A stretch of DNA of 60,842 nucleotides, from positions 1-60,842 of the forward strand of contig DASQWR010000064.1 of assembly GCA_035640155.1 (NCBI GenBank). The letters run 5' to 3'. The DNA is from JALYQB01 sp035640155. Lineage in GTDB: Bacteria > Actinomycetota > Actinomycetes > Mycobacteriales > Pseudonocardiaceae. Shown here one piece after another: positions 16,828 through 25,748 of this stretch. Position 1 is the first letter of the stretch. Each line of letters starts with the position of its first letter. The notes under the pieces were generated by a model. That model searched no databases and had not been told where the DNA came from. It saw nothing but the letters and a program-made list of their open reading frames with translations. The position numbers and the translations under genes are program-made.

Positions 16828-17664
16828 TTATGGAGAACACTGCAGGTCGAGCTCGACCGCGTCGTGCACCGGGCAGAACCCCAGCCGCGGGTAGATCGAG
16901 TTCGAGACCGGGTTCGCGAGGTCGGTGAACAGCACCACATGGCGCGCGCCGGCTGCCAGCGCCCACGCCGCCGCCGCTGCCGTGACCGCACTGGCGTAAC
17001 CGTGCTCGCGGTGCTCGGGTGGCGTGTAGACGGGGCCGATCCGCGACATGCCCGCGACTGGCGGACGGGTCGCCGCGTGGGAGACGGACTCGTCGTCCAC
17101 GCACCAGAGCAGGTGCGCCGCGCCGGCCTGCAGCTGGTTGCGGATCTCCGCGACGGAGTCCTCCCCGGGACGCGGGCCGTCGACCGCCTCCTCAGCGAAC
17201 GCACGGCGCCAGCGGGTGAGCAGGTCAAGGTCGTCCGTGGTGGCGAGGCGCGCCCGGCCGGGCACGGCGCCCGGCGTGGTGAGGGTCGCGAGCGCGAACA
17301 GCCGCGTCGTTCTGCGCTCCTGCACGACGGCTCCGGTGAGATCGGACCACGCGAGGGCGAATGCCTCCGCGCGGTCCCGCGGCCCCGTCACCTCCGGCAG
17401 TCCCGGGTGCACGTCCGCCAGGGCGCCCGCGACTGCGGGCGACCACTCCGGCGGGAGCGCGCTGGTGATGAGCCCGCGTGGCGGGGTGCATAGCGCGGCA
17501 GCGGCGCCGTCCACTGCGACCAGGACCGGTGGGACCGCGGGGGGAACGCGCAGCGCGTACTCGATCACGGTGAGCGCGACCGTGTGCGTGACGGGATCGG
17601 CGGCCAGCAGGGGCCTTGTGAGCGCGGTGAACTCCGCCAGGTCGTCCAGCAGCCGCACTCTCAT
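16828..17664 (-). CDS. GNAT-family N-acetyltransferase
   Basis: A protein of 278 residues from the ATG at 17664 (MRVRLLDD); an upstream in-frame ATG at 17700 gives 12 more residues. The C-terminal half is a GNAT core. GPVYTPPEHREHGYASAVTAAAAAWALAAG is divided into the beta4 strand and the acetyl-CoA loop (R/Q-x-x-G/A form is EHGYAS), followed by VVLFTDLANPVSNSIYPRLGF, the usual late motif. The N-terminal half is a diverged second domain. Acceptor substrate unknown. Stands alone upstream of metE. Confidence 0.82.
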   Translation of the reverse strand: MRVRLLDDLAEFTALTRPLLAADPVTHTVALTVIEYALRVPPAVPPVLVAVDGAAAALCTPPRGLITSALPPEWSPAVAGALADVHPGLPEVTGPRDRAEAFALAWSDLTGAVVQERRTTRLFALATLTTPGAVPGRARLATTDDLDLLTRWRRAFAEEAVDGPRPGEDSVAEIRNQLQAGAAHLLWCVDDESVSHAATRPPVAGMSRIGPVYTPPEHREHGYASAVTAAAAAWALAAGARHVVLFTDLANPVSNSIYPRLGFCPVHDAVELDLQCSP

Positions 17665-17853
17665 CCCGCGACGATGCTCTCGTGGGCGCTGGGTGGGCAA
17701 CCGAACTTCCGAACATCATACCGGGAGCAGTCGCGCGGGCACCGCGATTGGATCCGAACCCACTGGGATACCTCAGGTGTCGTGTTCGGCAGCCGAGGGA
17801 GCGCTACCCGATTCGGGGGAGGCGAAGCGTTAGTTAGAGAGAAGGGAATCTCC

Positions 17854-18417
17854 TTGACCAGCAGCGAGCCCCAGGTGGTGGTGGTCACCGGCGCCAGCGG
17901 CGGCATCGGCCGGGCGACAGCGCAAGCCTTCGGCGCCCGCGGCGCGAAGGTGGCGCTACTGGCCCGGGGCGAGCTGGGCCTGCACGGCCTACCTCGGCTA
18001 CGTCTACAGCACGCGCGCCGCCCTGGACCGGATGATGCGGTGCGACGGTGGTGTACGCGGCAGACCACCCGCGGCGCCGGGAGCACTGGGTCGGTGGCAC
18101 GACCATGGGCACCCTGATCGCCGACAAGTTCGTCCCGGTCTCCTGGGCCGTTACCCGGGCCCGGACCGGCTACCAGTCCCAGCAGACCGACCAGCCTCGC
18201 GACCCGGACCAGCCGGTGAACCTGTGGGAGCCCGCCGACGGCCCGCAGGGGCGTGACTTCGACACTCACGGCGTCTTCGATGCCACGTCGACCTACCGCA
18301 GCTACCAGCAGCTACCAGCTCTGGGCCTCACACCACCACGGGCTGCTCGGCGCGGTCGGCGCCGGCGCCGTCGCCCTGCTCGGTCTGCTGGCCGCCCGCA
18401 CGGGCACCAGGGACTGA
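17854..18417 (+). pseudogene. Decayed short-chain dehydrogenase/reductase gene
   Basis: A TTG start after AGAGAAGGG opens a Rossmann N-terminus (VVVVTGASGGIGRATAQAFG, VALLARGE). Most of the catalytic core, including the YxxxK region, is then missing. A second frame resumes with RRREHWVGGTTMGTLIADKF and a QQTDQP...NLWEPADGP tail typical of a longer SDR subfamily. A 10-base tandem duplication (AGCTACCAGC at 18300-18309 and 18310-18319) shifts the frame again before a C-terminal hydrophobic end, GLLGAVGAGAVALLGLLAAR. At least one deletion and one duplication have inactivated it. Confidence 0.85.
18300..18319 (+). repeat. 10-bp tandem duplication in the SDR pseudogene
   Basis: AGCTACCAGC occurs twice in direct succession. 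Removing one copy restores the continuous reading TYRSYQLWASHHHGLLG of the family's C-terminus, so the duplication is the frameshifting lesion. Confidence 0.85.
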
Positions 18418-18426
18418 GGCGGCTCA

Positions 18427-20241
18427 TCAGGGCCCCAGCGCGGCCAGGAACCGGTCCGCCGTCTGCACCGCAGGACCGGAGGACCCGGCGTCGACCACCA
18501 GCACGGCGAAGGCCAGGTCGCCACGGAAACCCACGAACCAGCCGTGCGAGCCGGTGGAGCTGTACTCAGCCGTCCCGGTCTTGCCCCGGAGGTCGCCCTG
18601 ATCCTGCAACGCCGTCGCGGACCCCTCGGTCACCACCTGGCGCATCATCTCCTGCAGCGCCCCGGCCACCCCGGGCGCGAGGGGCGCGCCGGGGGCGCCG
18701 GCAACCGCGGTCCGGGCGCCCTGGATCAGGGTTGGCGTGGGCACCTGCCCGCCGGCGGCGACCGTCGCGGTCGCCAGCGCCATCCCGAACGGCGTGGTGA
18801 GCACCCTGCCCTGGCCGAATCCGTTCGCGGCGCGCTGCACGATGTCCTCCGCGGGAGGTACCTCACCGGTCAGGGTGACGAGCCCGGGAATGACGAAGTC
18901 CATGCCGATCCCGACCTGACGGGCGGTGTCGCTGAGCGTGCCGGGCTCGAACCCCGCGGCGAGCTGCGCGAAGGTGGTGTTGCACGACCGGGCGAAGGCG
19001 GTGCGCAACGGCACCGTGCCGAGGCCGAACAGGTCGATGTTGGGCACCACCCGGCCGCCGATGTCCGTGGTCGCCGGGCACTGCACCGGCGTCTGCGGCG
19101 TCAGCTCGCCGCCCTGCAACGCGGCTGCGGCAGTGACGATCTTGAACGTCGAGCCCGGCGGGTAGCGCCCGGTGAGCGAGAGCGCACCCTGGGCGTCGGC
19201 CGGGCCGTTCTGCGCCACCGCCAGCACGTCGCCGGTGGACGGCTGCAGCATCACGATCATCGCCGGGTTCGGGACGTCCTCCACGGCGTCCTCCCCGGCG
19301 GCCTGCACCGTGCGGGAGAGCGTGGTGGCCACGGTGGGCGCCGGCCTGGCGGGCTGTCCGGCGAGGGTCTGCACCTCGGCGCCGACCGTGTTCACCGTGA
19401 CGATGCTCCATCCGGCCACGCCGGCGAGCTCCTCCTCGAGTTCGGTGCGGATCCCGGGCAACAACTGGGACGCGAAGTCCCGGTCCGGGCCGAGCAGCCG
19501 GGTCTGGGTCGGGAACCGCACGCCGGGCAGCTCGTAGATCTGACCCCGGACGCTCTGGTAGTCGATCTCACGCAGCACGGCCACGGTGGAGCCCTGACCG
19601 GGCGGCGCGGCGGCTGCCTCCTGGACGATCGACTGCTCGGTGATGCGGTCGTCGAACTGCGACAGCGCAGCCGCCAACGGGGCTGCGACGCTGGGCGCCC
19701 GCGCCGGGTCCACCACGACACTGACCACGGTCTCGGCGGACAGCAGCGGGACACCGTCGCGATCCAGCACCGGTGCGGGGTCGGGCACCTCCGCGCGCAG
19801 CGCGATCGTCTGCTGCGCGCCGAGCTCCGGATGCAGCACCGAGGGACTCCACCGCACCACCCAGGCCTGCTCGGTTCGGACCAGGCCGAACTCGCCTCGG
19901 TAGCGCCACTGCCGCTGGTTCCCGAGCTGCCAGCTGGCGGTGAACGTCGCGGTGGCCGTCTCGCCCGACTCCGGCGATCCTTGGGCCGATTCCTGGGGAG
20001 ACTCCTGGGTGGCGTCCAGCGTCATCCGGACCGATTCCGGCTCCAGCGCGGTGCGGACCTGCCGGATCAGCTCGGTGGCCGCGGGAGGGTCGTCGGTCAG
20101 GCGCGCCGCCGCACCGGCGTCACCGCGGGCGATCGCGGAGAGGAAGGCCGATGCGGTGTCTGCCGGGTCGGGGCCACCGAACAGCCCGCAGCCGGCGAGC
20201 GGGGCGAGCAGTCCGATGACGATCAGCAGTCGTACGCGCAC
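18427..20241 (-). CDS. Penicillin-binding protein, lipoprotein with NTF2-like domain (class B transpeptidase)
   Basis: A protein of 604 residues starting at GTG 20241 (MRVRLLIVIGLLAPLAGC), a lipoprotein signal with Cys18. An NTF2-like MecA-N-type domain comes first, then a dimerisation region and a transpeptidase domain. Active-site motifs are STFK (Ser364, Lys367), SCN (RSCNTTFAQ) and KTG (RGKTGTAEY). It should crosslink peptidoglycan outside the membrane. Position next to the GNAT gene and ispG matches M. tuberculosis Rv2864c (PBP-lipo). Its 3' end faces the SDR pseudogene only 9 bases away. Confidence 0.92.
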   Translation of the reverse strand: MRVRLLIVIGLLAPLAGCGLFGGPDPADTASAFLSAIARGDAGAAARLTDDPPAATELIRQVRTALEPESVRMTLDATQESPQESAQGSPESGETATATFTASWQLGNQRQWRYRGEFGLVRTEQAWVVRWSPSVLHPELGAQQTIALRAEVPDPAPVLDRDGVPLLSAETVVSVVVDPARAPSVAAPLAAALSQFDDRITEQSIVQEAAAAPPGQGSTVAVLREIDYQSVRGQIYELPGVRFPTQTRLLGPDRDFASQLLPGIRTELEEELAGVAGWSIVTVNTVGAEVQTLAGQPARPAPTVATTLSRTVQAAGEDAVEDVPNPAMIVMLQPSTGDVLAVAQNGPADAQGALSLTGRYPPGSTFKIVTAAAALQGGELTPQTPVQCPATTDIGGRVVPNIDLFGLGTVPLRTAFARSCNTTFAQLAAGFEPGTLSDTARQVGIGMDFVIPGLVTLTGEVPPAEDIVQRAANGFGQGRVLTTPFGMALATATVAAGGQVPTPTLIQGARTAVAGAPGAPLAPGVAGALQEMMRQVVTEGSATALQDQGDLRGKTGTAEYSSTGSHGWFVGFRGDLAFAVLVVDAGSSGPAVQTADRFLAALGP

Positions 20242-20263
20242 GACCGCGAGTATGCCGGTGGCC

Positions 20264-21097
20264 TCAGAACAGGACCGTGGCGAAGGATCCCACCTGGGTG
20301 AAACCGATCCGGCGGTAAACCAGCCGCGCCGGTGCGTTGAACGCATTGACGTAGAGGCTCGCTACCCGGCCCATCCTGCGCACCCGCTCGGCGACCGCGG
20401 CGGTGCCGGCAGCGCCGAGCCCGTGGCCGCGCCGGTCCGGGTGCACCCACACGCCCTGGATCTGCCCGACGGTGGCGGACATCGCCCCGATCTCGGCCTT
20501 GAACACCACCTCGTCGCCGTCGAACCGGGCGAAGGTCCGGCCGGCGGCGATGAGCTCCGCCACCCGGGCGCGGTAGCCGGCACCGTCGTCGGGCAATCGC
20601 GGGTCCACCCCGACCTCCTCGGTGAACATCGCGACGGCGGCCGGCAGGTACCGGTCGAGCTCGTCGGGGCGCACCGGGCGCACCAACGGATCCGGGGTCG
20701 TCGCGGTGGGTTCGGCGAGCACCATCAGCGGCTGGTCGGGACGCACCTCACGAGCCGAACCCCAGCGGCCGTCCAGCTCCGACCACAGGTCGAGTACCTG
20801 CTCGGCCGGCCCGACCATCGAGGAGCAGGATCGTGCCCGCTCGCCGGCACGATCGGCGAACGCGCGGGTGGCGCTGCGCCCACCGCGCAGCGGGATCATG
20901 TTCGGGCCGGCGAAGCACAGACCGTCCAGGCGGCTGCCGCAGCCCCACAGCTCGCCGCCCAACCGGCCGGGATCCAGGCCGGACGCCTCGACCCGGGCCG
21001 CAACCATGCAGGACGCCACCGGATCAGCCGCCATCGCCTCCCGGACCAGCGGCCCGTCCCGGTCGTCCAGCAGGCGCGCGCCCGCCAGCTTCAGCAC
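20264..21097 (-). CDS. Two-domain GNAT N-acetyltransferase (Rv2867c-like)
   Basis: A protein of 277 residues from a GTG start. The N-terminal region is a diverged DUF4081-type domain. The C-terminal GNAT core shows KAEIGAMSATVGQIQGVWVH (in two strands) and then PDRRGHGLGAAGTAAV, the acetyl-CoA pyrophosphate loop (RRGHGLG), with LYVNAFNAPARLVYRRIGF near the end. Substrate unknown. It lies between the PBP-lipo gene (22-base gap) and ispG (53-base gap) as in mycobacteria, and is likely co-transcribed with ispG-rip1-dxr. Confidence 0.88.
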   Translation of the reverse strand: MLKLAGARLLDDRDGPLVREAMAADPVASCMVAARVEASGLDPGRLGGELWGCGSRLDGLCFAGPNMIPLRGGRSATRAFADRAGERARSCSSMVGPAEQVLDLWSELDGRWGSAREVRPDQPLMVLAEPTATTPDPLVRPVRPDELDRYLPAAVAMFTEEVGVDPRLPDDGAGYRARVAELIAAGRTFARFDGDEVVFKAEIGAMSATVGQIQGVWVHPDRRGHGLGAAGTAAVAERVRRMGRVASLYVNAFNAPARLVYRRIGFTQVGSFATVLF

Positions 21098-21150
21098 GCG
21101 TCAAGCCTGCCAGACCACCACCCGGGGAGCGCACCCTGGAGTGCACGAAG

Positions 21151-22335
21151 TCAACTGACGGACACAGTGGGAGCGCCTACAGTAGCGCCTTCGCCGGAAT
21201 CGCCGGAATCGCCCATCTGCTCAGCGAGGCGCAGGGCCTCCTCGATGAGGGTCTCGACGATCTGCGACTCGGGCACCGTCTTGATCACCTTGCCCTTGAC
21301 GAAGATCTGACCCTTGCCGTTGCCGGAGGCGACACCGAGGTCGGCCTCGCGGGCCTCCCCCGGTCCGTTGACGACGCAGCCCATCACCGCGACCCGCAGC
21401 GGCACCTCCATGCCCTGCAGGCCGGCAGTCACCTCGTCCGCCAGGGTGTAGACGTCGACCTGGGCTCGCCCGCAGGACGGGCAGGACACGATCTCCAGCT
21501 GGCGCGGCCGGAGGTTGAGCGACTCCAGGATCTGGTTGCCGACCTTCACCTCCTCGACCGGCGACGCCGACAGGGACACCCGGATCGTGTCCCCGATCCC
21601 GCGGGAGAGCAGCGCGCCGAACGCGGTGGCCGACTTGACGGTGCCCTGGAACGCCGGCCCGGCCTCGGTGACGCCGAGGTGCAGGGGGTAGTCGCACTGC
21701 TCGGCGAGCTGCTCGTACGCCCGGACCATGATGACCGGGTCGTGGTGCTTGACCGAGATCTTGACGTCGTGGAAGTCGTGCTCGGCGAACAGGCTCGCCT
21801 CCCACAGCGCCGACTCCACCAGCGCCTCCGGGGTAGCCTTGCCGTGCTTCTCCAGCAGCCGGGCGTCGAGCGAGCCGGCGTTGACCCCGATCCGGATCGG
21901 GACACCGGCATCCTTGGCAGCGGCGGCGATGTCGCCGACCTTGTCGTCGAAGCGCTTGATGTTGCCCGGGTTCACCCGCACCGCCGCGCAGCCCGCGTCG
22001 ATCGCGGCGAACACGTACTTCGGCTGGAAGTGAATGTCGGCGATCACCGGGATCTGCGACTTGCGCGCGATCGCGGGCAGGGCCTCCGCGTCGTCGGCGC
22101 TCGGGCAGGCCACCCGGACGATGTCGCAGCCGGACGCGGTGAGCTCGGCGATCTGCTGCAGCGTCGCGTTGACGTCCGCGGTGAGCGTCGTGGTCATGGA
22201 CTGCACGGACACCGGGTGCTCACTGCCCACCCCCACCGAGCCGACCCGCAGCTGGCGGGTCCTGCGCCGGTCCGCCAGCACCGGCGGTGGCAGGGCCGGC
22301 ATCCCGAGCGCAACGCCTTCCGGCACGGTGGTCAC
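21151..22335 (-). CDS. ispG: 4-hydroxy-3-methylbut-2-enyl diphosphate synthase
   Basis: A protein of 394 residues; the penultimate MEP-pathway enzyme, reducing MEcPP to HMBPP with a 4Fe-4S cluster. Visible are SVQSMTTTLTADVNATLQQI near the start, the TIM barrel (IPVIADIHFQPKYV; AVRVNPGNI), and cluster ligands in SCPSCGRAQ and MGCVVNGPGEAREAD. The GTG start lies one base after the stop of the rip1 gene. With dxr two genes upstream, this forms a MEP-pathway operon. Confidence 0.97.
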   Translation of the reverse strand: MTTVPEGVALGMPALPPPVLADRRRTRQLRVGSVGVGSEHPVSVQSMTTTLTADVNATLQQIAELTASGCDIVRVACPSADDAEALPAIARKSQIPVIADIHFQPKYVFAAIDAGCAAVRVNPGNIKRFDDKVGDIAAAAKDAGVPIRIGVNAGSLDARLLEKHGKATPEALVESALWEASLFAEHDFHDVKISVKHHDPVIMVRAYEQLAEQCDYPLHLGVTEAGPAFQGTVKSATAFGALLSRGIGDTIRVSLSASPVEEVKVGNQILESLNLRPRQLEIVSCPSCGRAQVDVYTLADEVTAGLQGMEVPLRVAVMGCVVNGPGEAREADLGVASGNGKGQIFVKGKVIKTVPESQIVETLIEEALRLAEQMGDSGDSGEGATVGAPTVSVS

Positions 22336-22336
22336 C

Positions 22337-23548
22337 TCACTGTCCCAGTCGGAGCGGGTTGACGATGTCGGCGGTGAGGGTCAGCGCGCCGAACGCGAGC
22401 ATCACCAGGAACACCGCGTAGGTCAGGGGGAGCAGGCGCGTGTAGTCCACCGGCGGGCCGTCGGGGCGGCCCGTCAACCGGCGCACCCCGTTGCGCGCGC
22501 GCTCGTACAGGTTGACGGTGATGTGCCCACCGTCCAGGGGGAGTAACGGGAGCATGTTGAACGCGCCCAGGAAGAAGTTCAGGGCGGCGAGCAGGAAGAT
22601 GAAGAAGGACCACTGATCGAGCTGGGCGGCATCGCCGCCGAGGATGCTGGCCCCGACCACGCTGACCGGCGTGTCGTAGGAGCGTTCCTCCCCGGCGATG
22701 GCCGCGAGAAGCGGCGGGATCCGCTCCGGGAGGGTCAGCAACGCCTCCCACACGTTGGCGAACAGCGTCCCCGTGTAGTCGAACGTCGCAGGCACCGCCT
22801 CGAGCGCACCGAAGGTGAGCAACCGGGGCTCCGGTGGCGGGGCGACCCCGATCGCACCGACCAGCTCGTCGGGAGCCGCCGGATCCGTCATGAGGGACGA
22901 CACCGGCACCCGGGCGATGTCGATCACGAGCGAGCGCTGTTGACCGTCGCGCTCGATGAGGAACGCGGTGGGCCCTGCGAGCTGCTGGGTCTGCTCGGAC
23001 ACCTCGGCGAAGCTCTCCACCTCGGTGCCACCGACGGCGAGGATCCGGTCGCCGGGCTGGAGGCCGGCATCCCGGGCGGGCGCGGGCGCTCCCGGCGGGC
23101 AGGCGCCGCTCCCAGTCGCCCCGATGCACGCGCTGACCTCCCCGACCACCGGCTGGCCGGCATCGATGTTCGGCAGTCCGGTGGAGACCGCCGCCCCGTA
23201 GAGGACCACCGTGCCGAGCACGAAGTTGACGGCGATGCCGCCGGAGAGCACCACGACGCGCTTCCAGGTGGCAAAGCGGTAGAAGGCCCGCTTGCGATCC
23301 GCCGGGTCGGGCAGCTCGTCCATCGCCGTCATCCCGACGATGTCGCAGAACCCGCCCGCCGGAATCGCCTTGAGCCCGTACTCGGTCTCGCCGCGGCGGA
23401 ACGAGAACAGCGTCGGCCCGAACCCGATGAAGTAGCGGCGCACCTTCATCCCGAAGGCTTTCGCGGTGTACATGTGCCCGGCCTCGTGCAGCGCGATCGA
23501 GATCCCGATGCCGAGCGCGAAGAGCACGACACCCAGTACGAAGCTCAC
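22337..23548 (-). CDS. rip1: Site-2 intramembrane metalloprotease (RseP/Rip1)
   Basis: A protein of 403 residues from the GTG at 23548, with GGAGGGAAC upstream. The zinc site HEAGH (His21, Glu22, His25) is in the first helix. A PDZ domain lies in the middle (LQPGDRILAVGGTEVESF) and the second metal motif NMLPLLPLDGGH near the C-terminus. M50 proteases cut membrane anti-sigma factors and other single-span proteins after a first-site cut. Its start overlaps the dxr stop (GTGA), and ispG follows after one base, as in M. tuberculosis Rv2868c-Rv2870c. Confidence 0.96.
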   Translation of the reverse strand: MSFVLGVVLFALGIGISIALHEAGHMYTAKAFGMKVRRYFIGFGPTLFSFRRGETEYGLKAIPAGGFCDIVGMTAMDELPDPADRKRAFYRFATWKRVVVLSGGIAVNFVLGTVVLYGAAVSTGLPNIDAGQPVVGEVSACIGATGSGACPPGAPAPARDAGLQPGDRILAVGGTEVESFAEVSEQTQQLAGPTAFLIERDGQQRSLVIDIARVPVSSLMTDPAAPDELVGAIGVAPPPEPRLLTFGALEAVPATFDYTGTLFANVWEALLTLPERIPPLLAAIAGEERSYDTPVSVVGASILGGDAAQLDQWSFFIFLLAALNFFLGAFNMLPLLPLDGGHITVNLYERARNGVRRLTGRPDGPPVDYTRLLPLTYAVFLVMLAFGALTLTADIVNPLRLGQ

Positions 23549-24783
23549 GTCGAGTTCCCTCCGGCCCGGGCGACCCGGCCACCCAGAAGTTCCCTGGCCC
23601 TGGCCCGCGCCCAGTCCTCTGCGGCCAGCACCTCGTCCACGGTGGCCGGCTCGGCACGCCAGCCGTCGGCCTCGCCGACGACCGCGGCGACAGTGTCCAC
23701 AATGCCATGGAAGGCGCCGGCCCCGTCCAGGAAGGCCGCCACCGCCTCCTCGTTCGCCGCGTTGAGCACGGCGGGCACGCAGCCGCCCGCGGTGCCCGCC
23801 GTGCGAGCCAGCTCCACCGCGGGGAAGGCGTCGCCGTCCAGCGGCTCGAACGTCCAGCTCGCCGCGGTGGTGAAGTCGCAGGACGGGGCCGCGTCCGGCA
23901 CCCGGTCCGGCCAGCCCAGGGCCAGCGCGATCGGCAACCGCATGTCCGGCGGGCTCGCCTGGGCTAGCGTCGAGCCGTCGGCGAAGGTCACCATCGAGTG
24001 CACCACCGACTGCGGGTGCACCACCACGTCGATGCGCTCGTAGGGCACGCCGAAGAGCAGGTGCGTCTCGATGAGCTCCAGGCCCTTGTTCAGCAGCGTG
24101 GCGGAGTTCACCGTGACCACCGGCCCCATCCGCCAGGTCGGGTGTGCCAGGGCCTGCTCGGGGGTGACCCCGGTGAGCTCCTCGCGGCGGCGGCCGCGGA
24201 ACGGCCCCCCGGACGCGGTGAGCACCAGCCGGGCGACCTCGCTCGCGCGGCCCCCACGCAGGCACTGGGCCAGCGCGGAGTGCTCCGAGTCCACCGGCAC
24301 GATCTGGCCGGGGGCGGCCGCGCCGGCCACCAGCGCCCCACCGGCGACCAACGACTCCTTGTTCGCCAGCGCGAGCGTGGCGCCGGAGCGCAGCGCGGCC
24401 AGCGTGGGGCAGAGGCCGCGGGATCCGGTGACCGCGTTGAGCACCACGTCGGCGGGTTCGGTCTCGACGAGCTCGGTCGCGGCCTGCGGGCCGACCAGGA
24501 TCCGCGGTATGCGGTACTCCCCGCGGTGGTAGCCGCGGCGCTGCGCCTCGGCGTAGCAGGCCAGCTGCAGGTCCTGGGCGACGCGAGCACGGGCGAGCGC
24601 GACCGTTTCAACGCCGAACTCCAACGCCTGCGCGGCCACCGTAGCCGGGTCCGCACCTCCGGCGGCGATGCCGGCGACCCGGAAGCGGGCTGGGTTGCGC
24701 CGCACCACGTCCAGGGCCTGGGTGCCGATCGAACCGGTGGACCCCAGCAGGATGACGCTGCGCTGGACCGAATGGGTCTCCAT
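23545..24783 (-). CDS. dxr: 1-deoxy-D-xylulose 5-phosphate reductoisomerase
   Basis: A protein of 412 residues from the ATG at 24783 (METHSVQRSVILLGSTGSIG). The NADPH-binding GSTGSIGTQALDVV opens the domain. The metal and substrate sites appear in VPVDSEHSALAQCL and TASGGPFRGRRREELTGV, with NSATLLNKGLELIE after them. It makes MEP from DXP, the committed step of the non-mevalonate isoprenoid pathway. First gene of dxr-rip1-ispG; overlaps rip1 by four bases. Confidence 0.97.
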   Translation of the reverse strand: METHSVQRSVILLGSTGSIGTQALDVVRRNPARFRVAGIAAGGADPATVAAQALEFGVETVALARARVAQDLQLACYAEAQRRGYHRGEYRIPRILVGPQAATELVETEPADVVLNAVTGSRGLCPTLAALRSGATLALANKESLVAGGALVAGAAAPGQIVPVDSEHSALAQCLRGGRASEVARLVLTASGGPFRGRRREELTGVTPEQALAHPTWRMGPVVTVNSATLLNKGLELIETHLLFGVPYERIDVVVHPQSVVHSMVTFADGSTLAQASPPDMRLPIALALGWPDRVPDAAPSCDFTTAASWTFEPLDGDAFPAVELARTAGTAGGCVPAVLNAANEEAVAAFLDGAGAFHGIVDTVAAVVGEADGWRAEPATVDEVLAAEDWARARARELLGGRVARAGGNST

Positions 24784-24944
24784 CAGGACACATTCTCCAC
24801 CAACACCCGGGCGTCGGATGCGCCGCGGGGGCGGCAAGGACCACACTGGACCGTGCGGCACGTCCCGGCATCACATTCGTATCGACCGGGTGGTTGGATT
24901 CGGCGCGCCGAGAGATACCCGGCGCGTGAGGAAGGGAGCAGGAC

Positions 24945-25214
24945 ATGGGCATCATCGGGTGGATCGTGCTGGGACTGATCGCCGGGGCGATCGCCAAGGC
25001 GATCATGCCGGGCAACGACCCCGGCGGCTTCTTCATCACCATGCTGCTGGGCGTGGTCGGCGCGCTGCTCGGTGGCTTCATCGGAAGCCGCCTCTTCGGC
25101 GTCGGTCTCGAGAACTTCTGGAGCATCCAGACCTGGCTGTTGGCGATCGTGGGTTCACTCATCCTGCTCGGCATCTACCGGGTGGTGGTGGGCCGTCGGG
25201 CGGTCAGGCGCTGA
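24945..25214 (+). CDS. GlsB/YeaQ/YmgE-family small membrane protein
   Basis: A protein of 89 residues with three hydrophobic helices and the family pattern: IIGWIVLGLIAGAIAKAIMPG at the start, GGFFITMLLGVVGALLGGFI in the middle and WLLAIVGSLILLGIYR at the end. Members are stress-associated inner-membrane proteins of unknown mechanism. GAAGGGAG precedes the ATG. It diverges from dxr with a 160-base promoter region. Confidence 0.9.
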   Translation: MGIIGWIVLGLIAGAIAKAIMPGNDPGGFFITMLLGVVGALLGGFIGSRLFGVGLENFWSIQTWLLAIVGSLILLGIYRVVVGRRAVRR

Positions 25215-25314
25215 CCGTGAATCTCACCGGGCCGGTGGCGTTGCGCCCGTCCGGCCCGGTGAGGCGGCGTGTGGGACGATGAACTGGTCGCCTCATCACG
25301 TCGCAGGAGGAACC

Positions 25315-25701
25315 GTGGCCGCTGCCCCCTCTCGCCCGAGCGCGGAGCATCCGAGCACGGGGCACCCGAGCAGCGAGCAGCGGTCCGGGGAGCACTCTTC
25401 CCCCGAGTCGGTCGACAACAAGCCGGCCCAGCGGGATCCGGTGCAGCGGGATCCCGCGCCGCGCGCGATCGACCCGCAAGGGCCGGCGGCGAACGAGGAG
25501 CCGTCGGTGGAGTGGGGCTGGCACGGCTCCTTCCCGCGCGCCAAGCGCATCGCGGGTTGGTCCACCGCCGCAGCGATGTTCTTCATGCTGATCGGCAACC
25601 ACGAGAGCAACGTCGAGAACTGGTGGCTGATCGCGCTGGGCACCGGTCTGGTCTTGCTGCTGCTCGGTGAGCACCTGAACCGCAGCCCCTGGCGGCAATG
25701 A
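25315..25701 (+). CDS. DUF2631 domain membrane protein
   Basis: A protein of 128 residues from the GTG at 25315, chosen for the strong CAGGAGGAACC before it; the frame is open further upstream. The first half is a disordered Ser/Pro/Glu-rich stretch with repeated HPS and QRDP steps. The second half has WGWHGSFPRAKRIAGW and two membrane helices (TAAAMFFMLIGNH; NWWLIALGTGLVLLLLGE). This matches the actinobacterial DUF2631 family, found near dxr in mycobacteria (Rv2876 type). Function unknown. Confidence 0.8.
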   Translation: MAAAPSRPSAEHPSTGHPSSEQRSGEHSSPESVDNKPAQRDPVQRDPAPRAIDPQGPAANEEPSVEWGWHGSFPRAKRIAGWSTAAAMFFMLIGNHESNVENWWLIALGTGLVLLLLGEHLNRSPWRQ

Positions 25702-25748
25702 GGTCGGCATGAGGTCGCTGCGGCGACACAGGAGCTGCGCCGCCGGGA

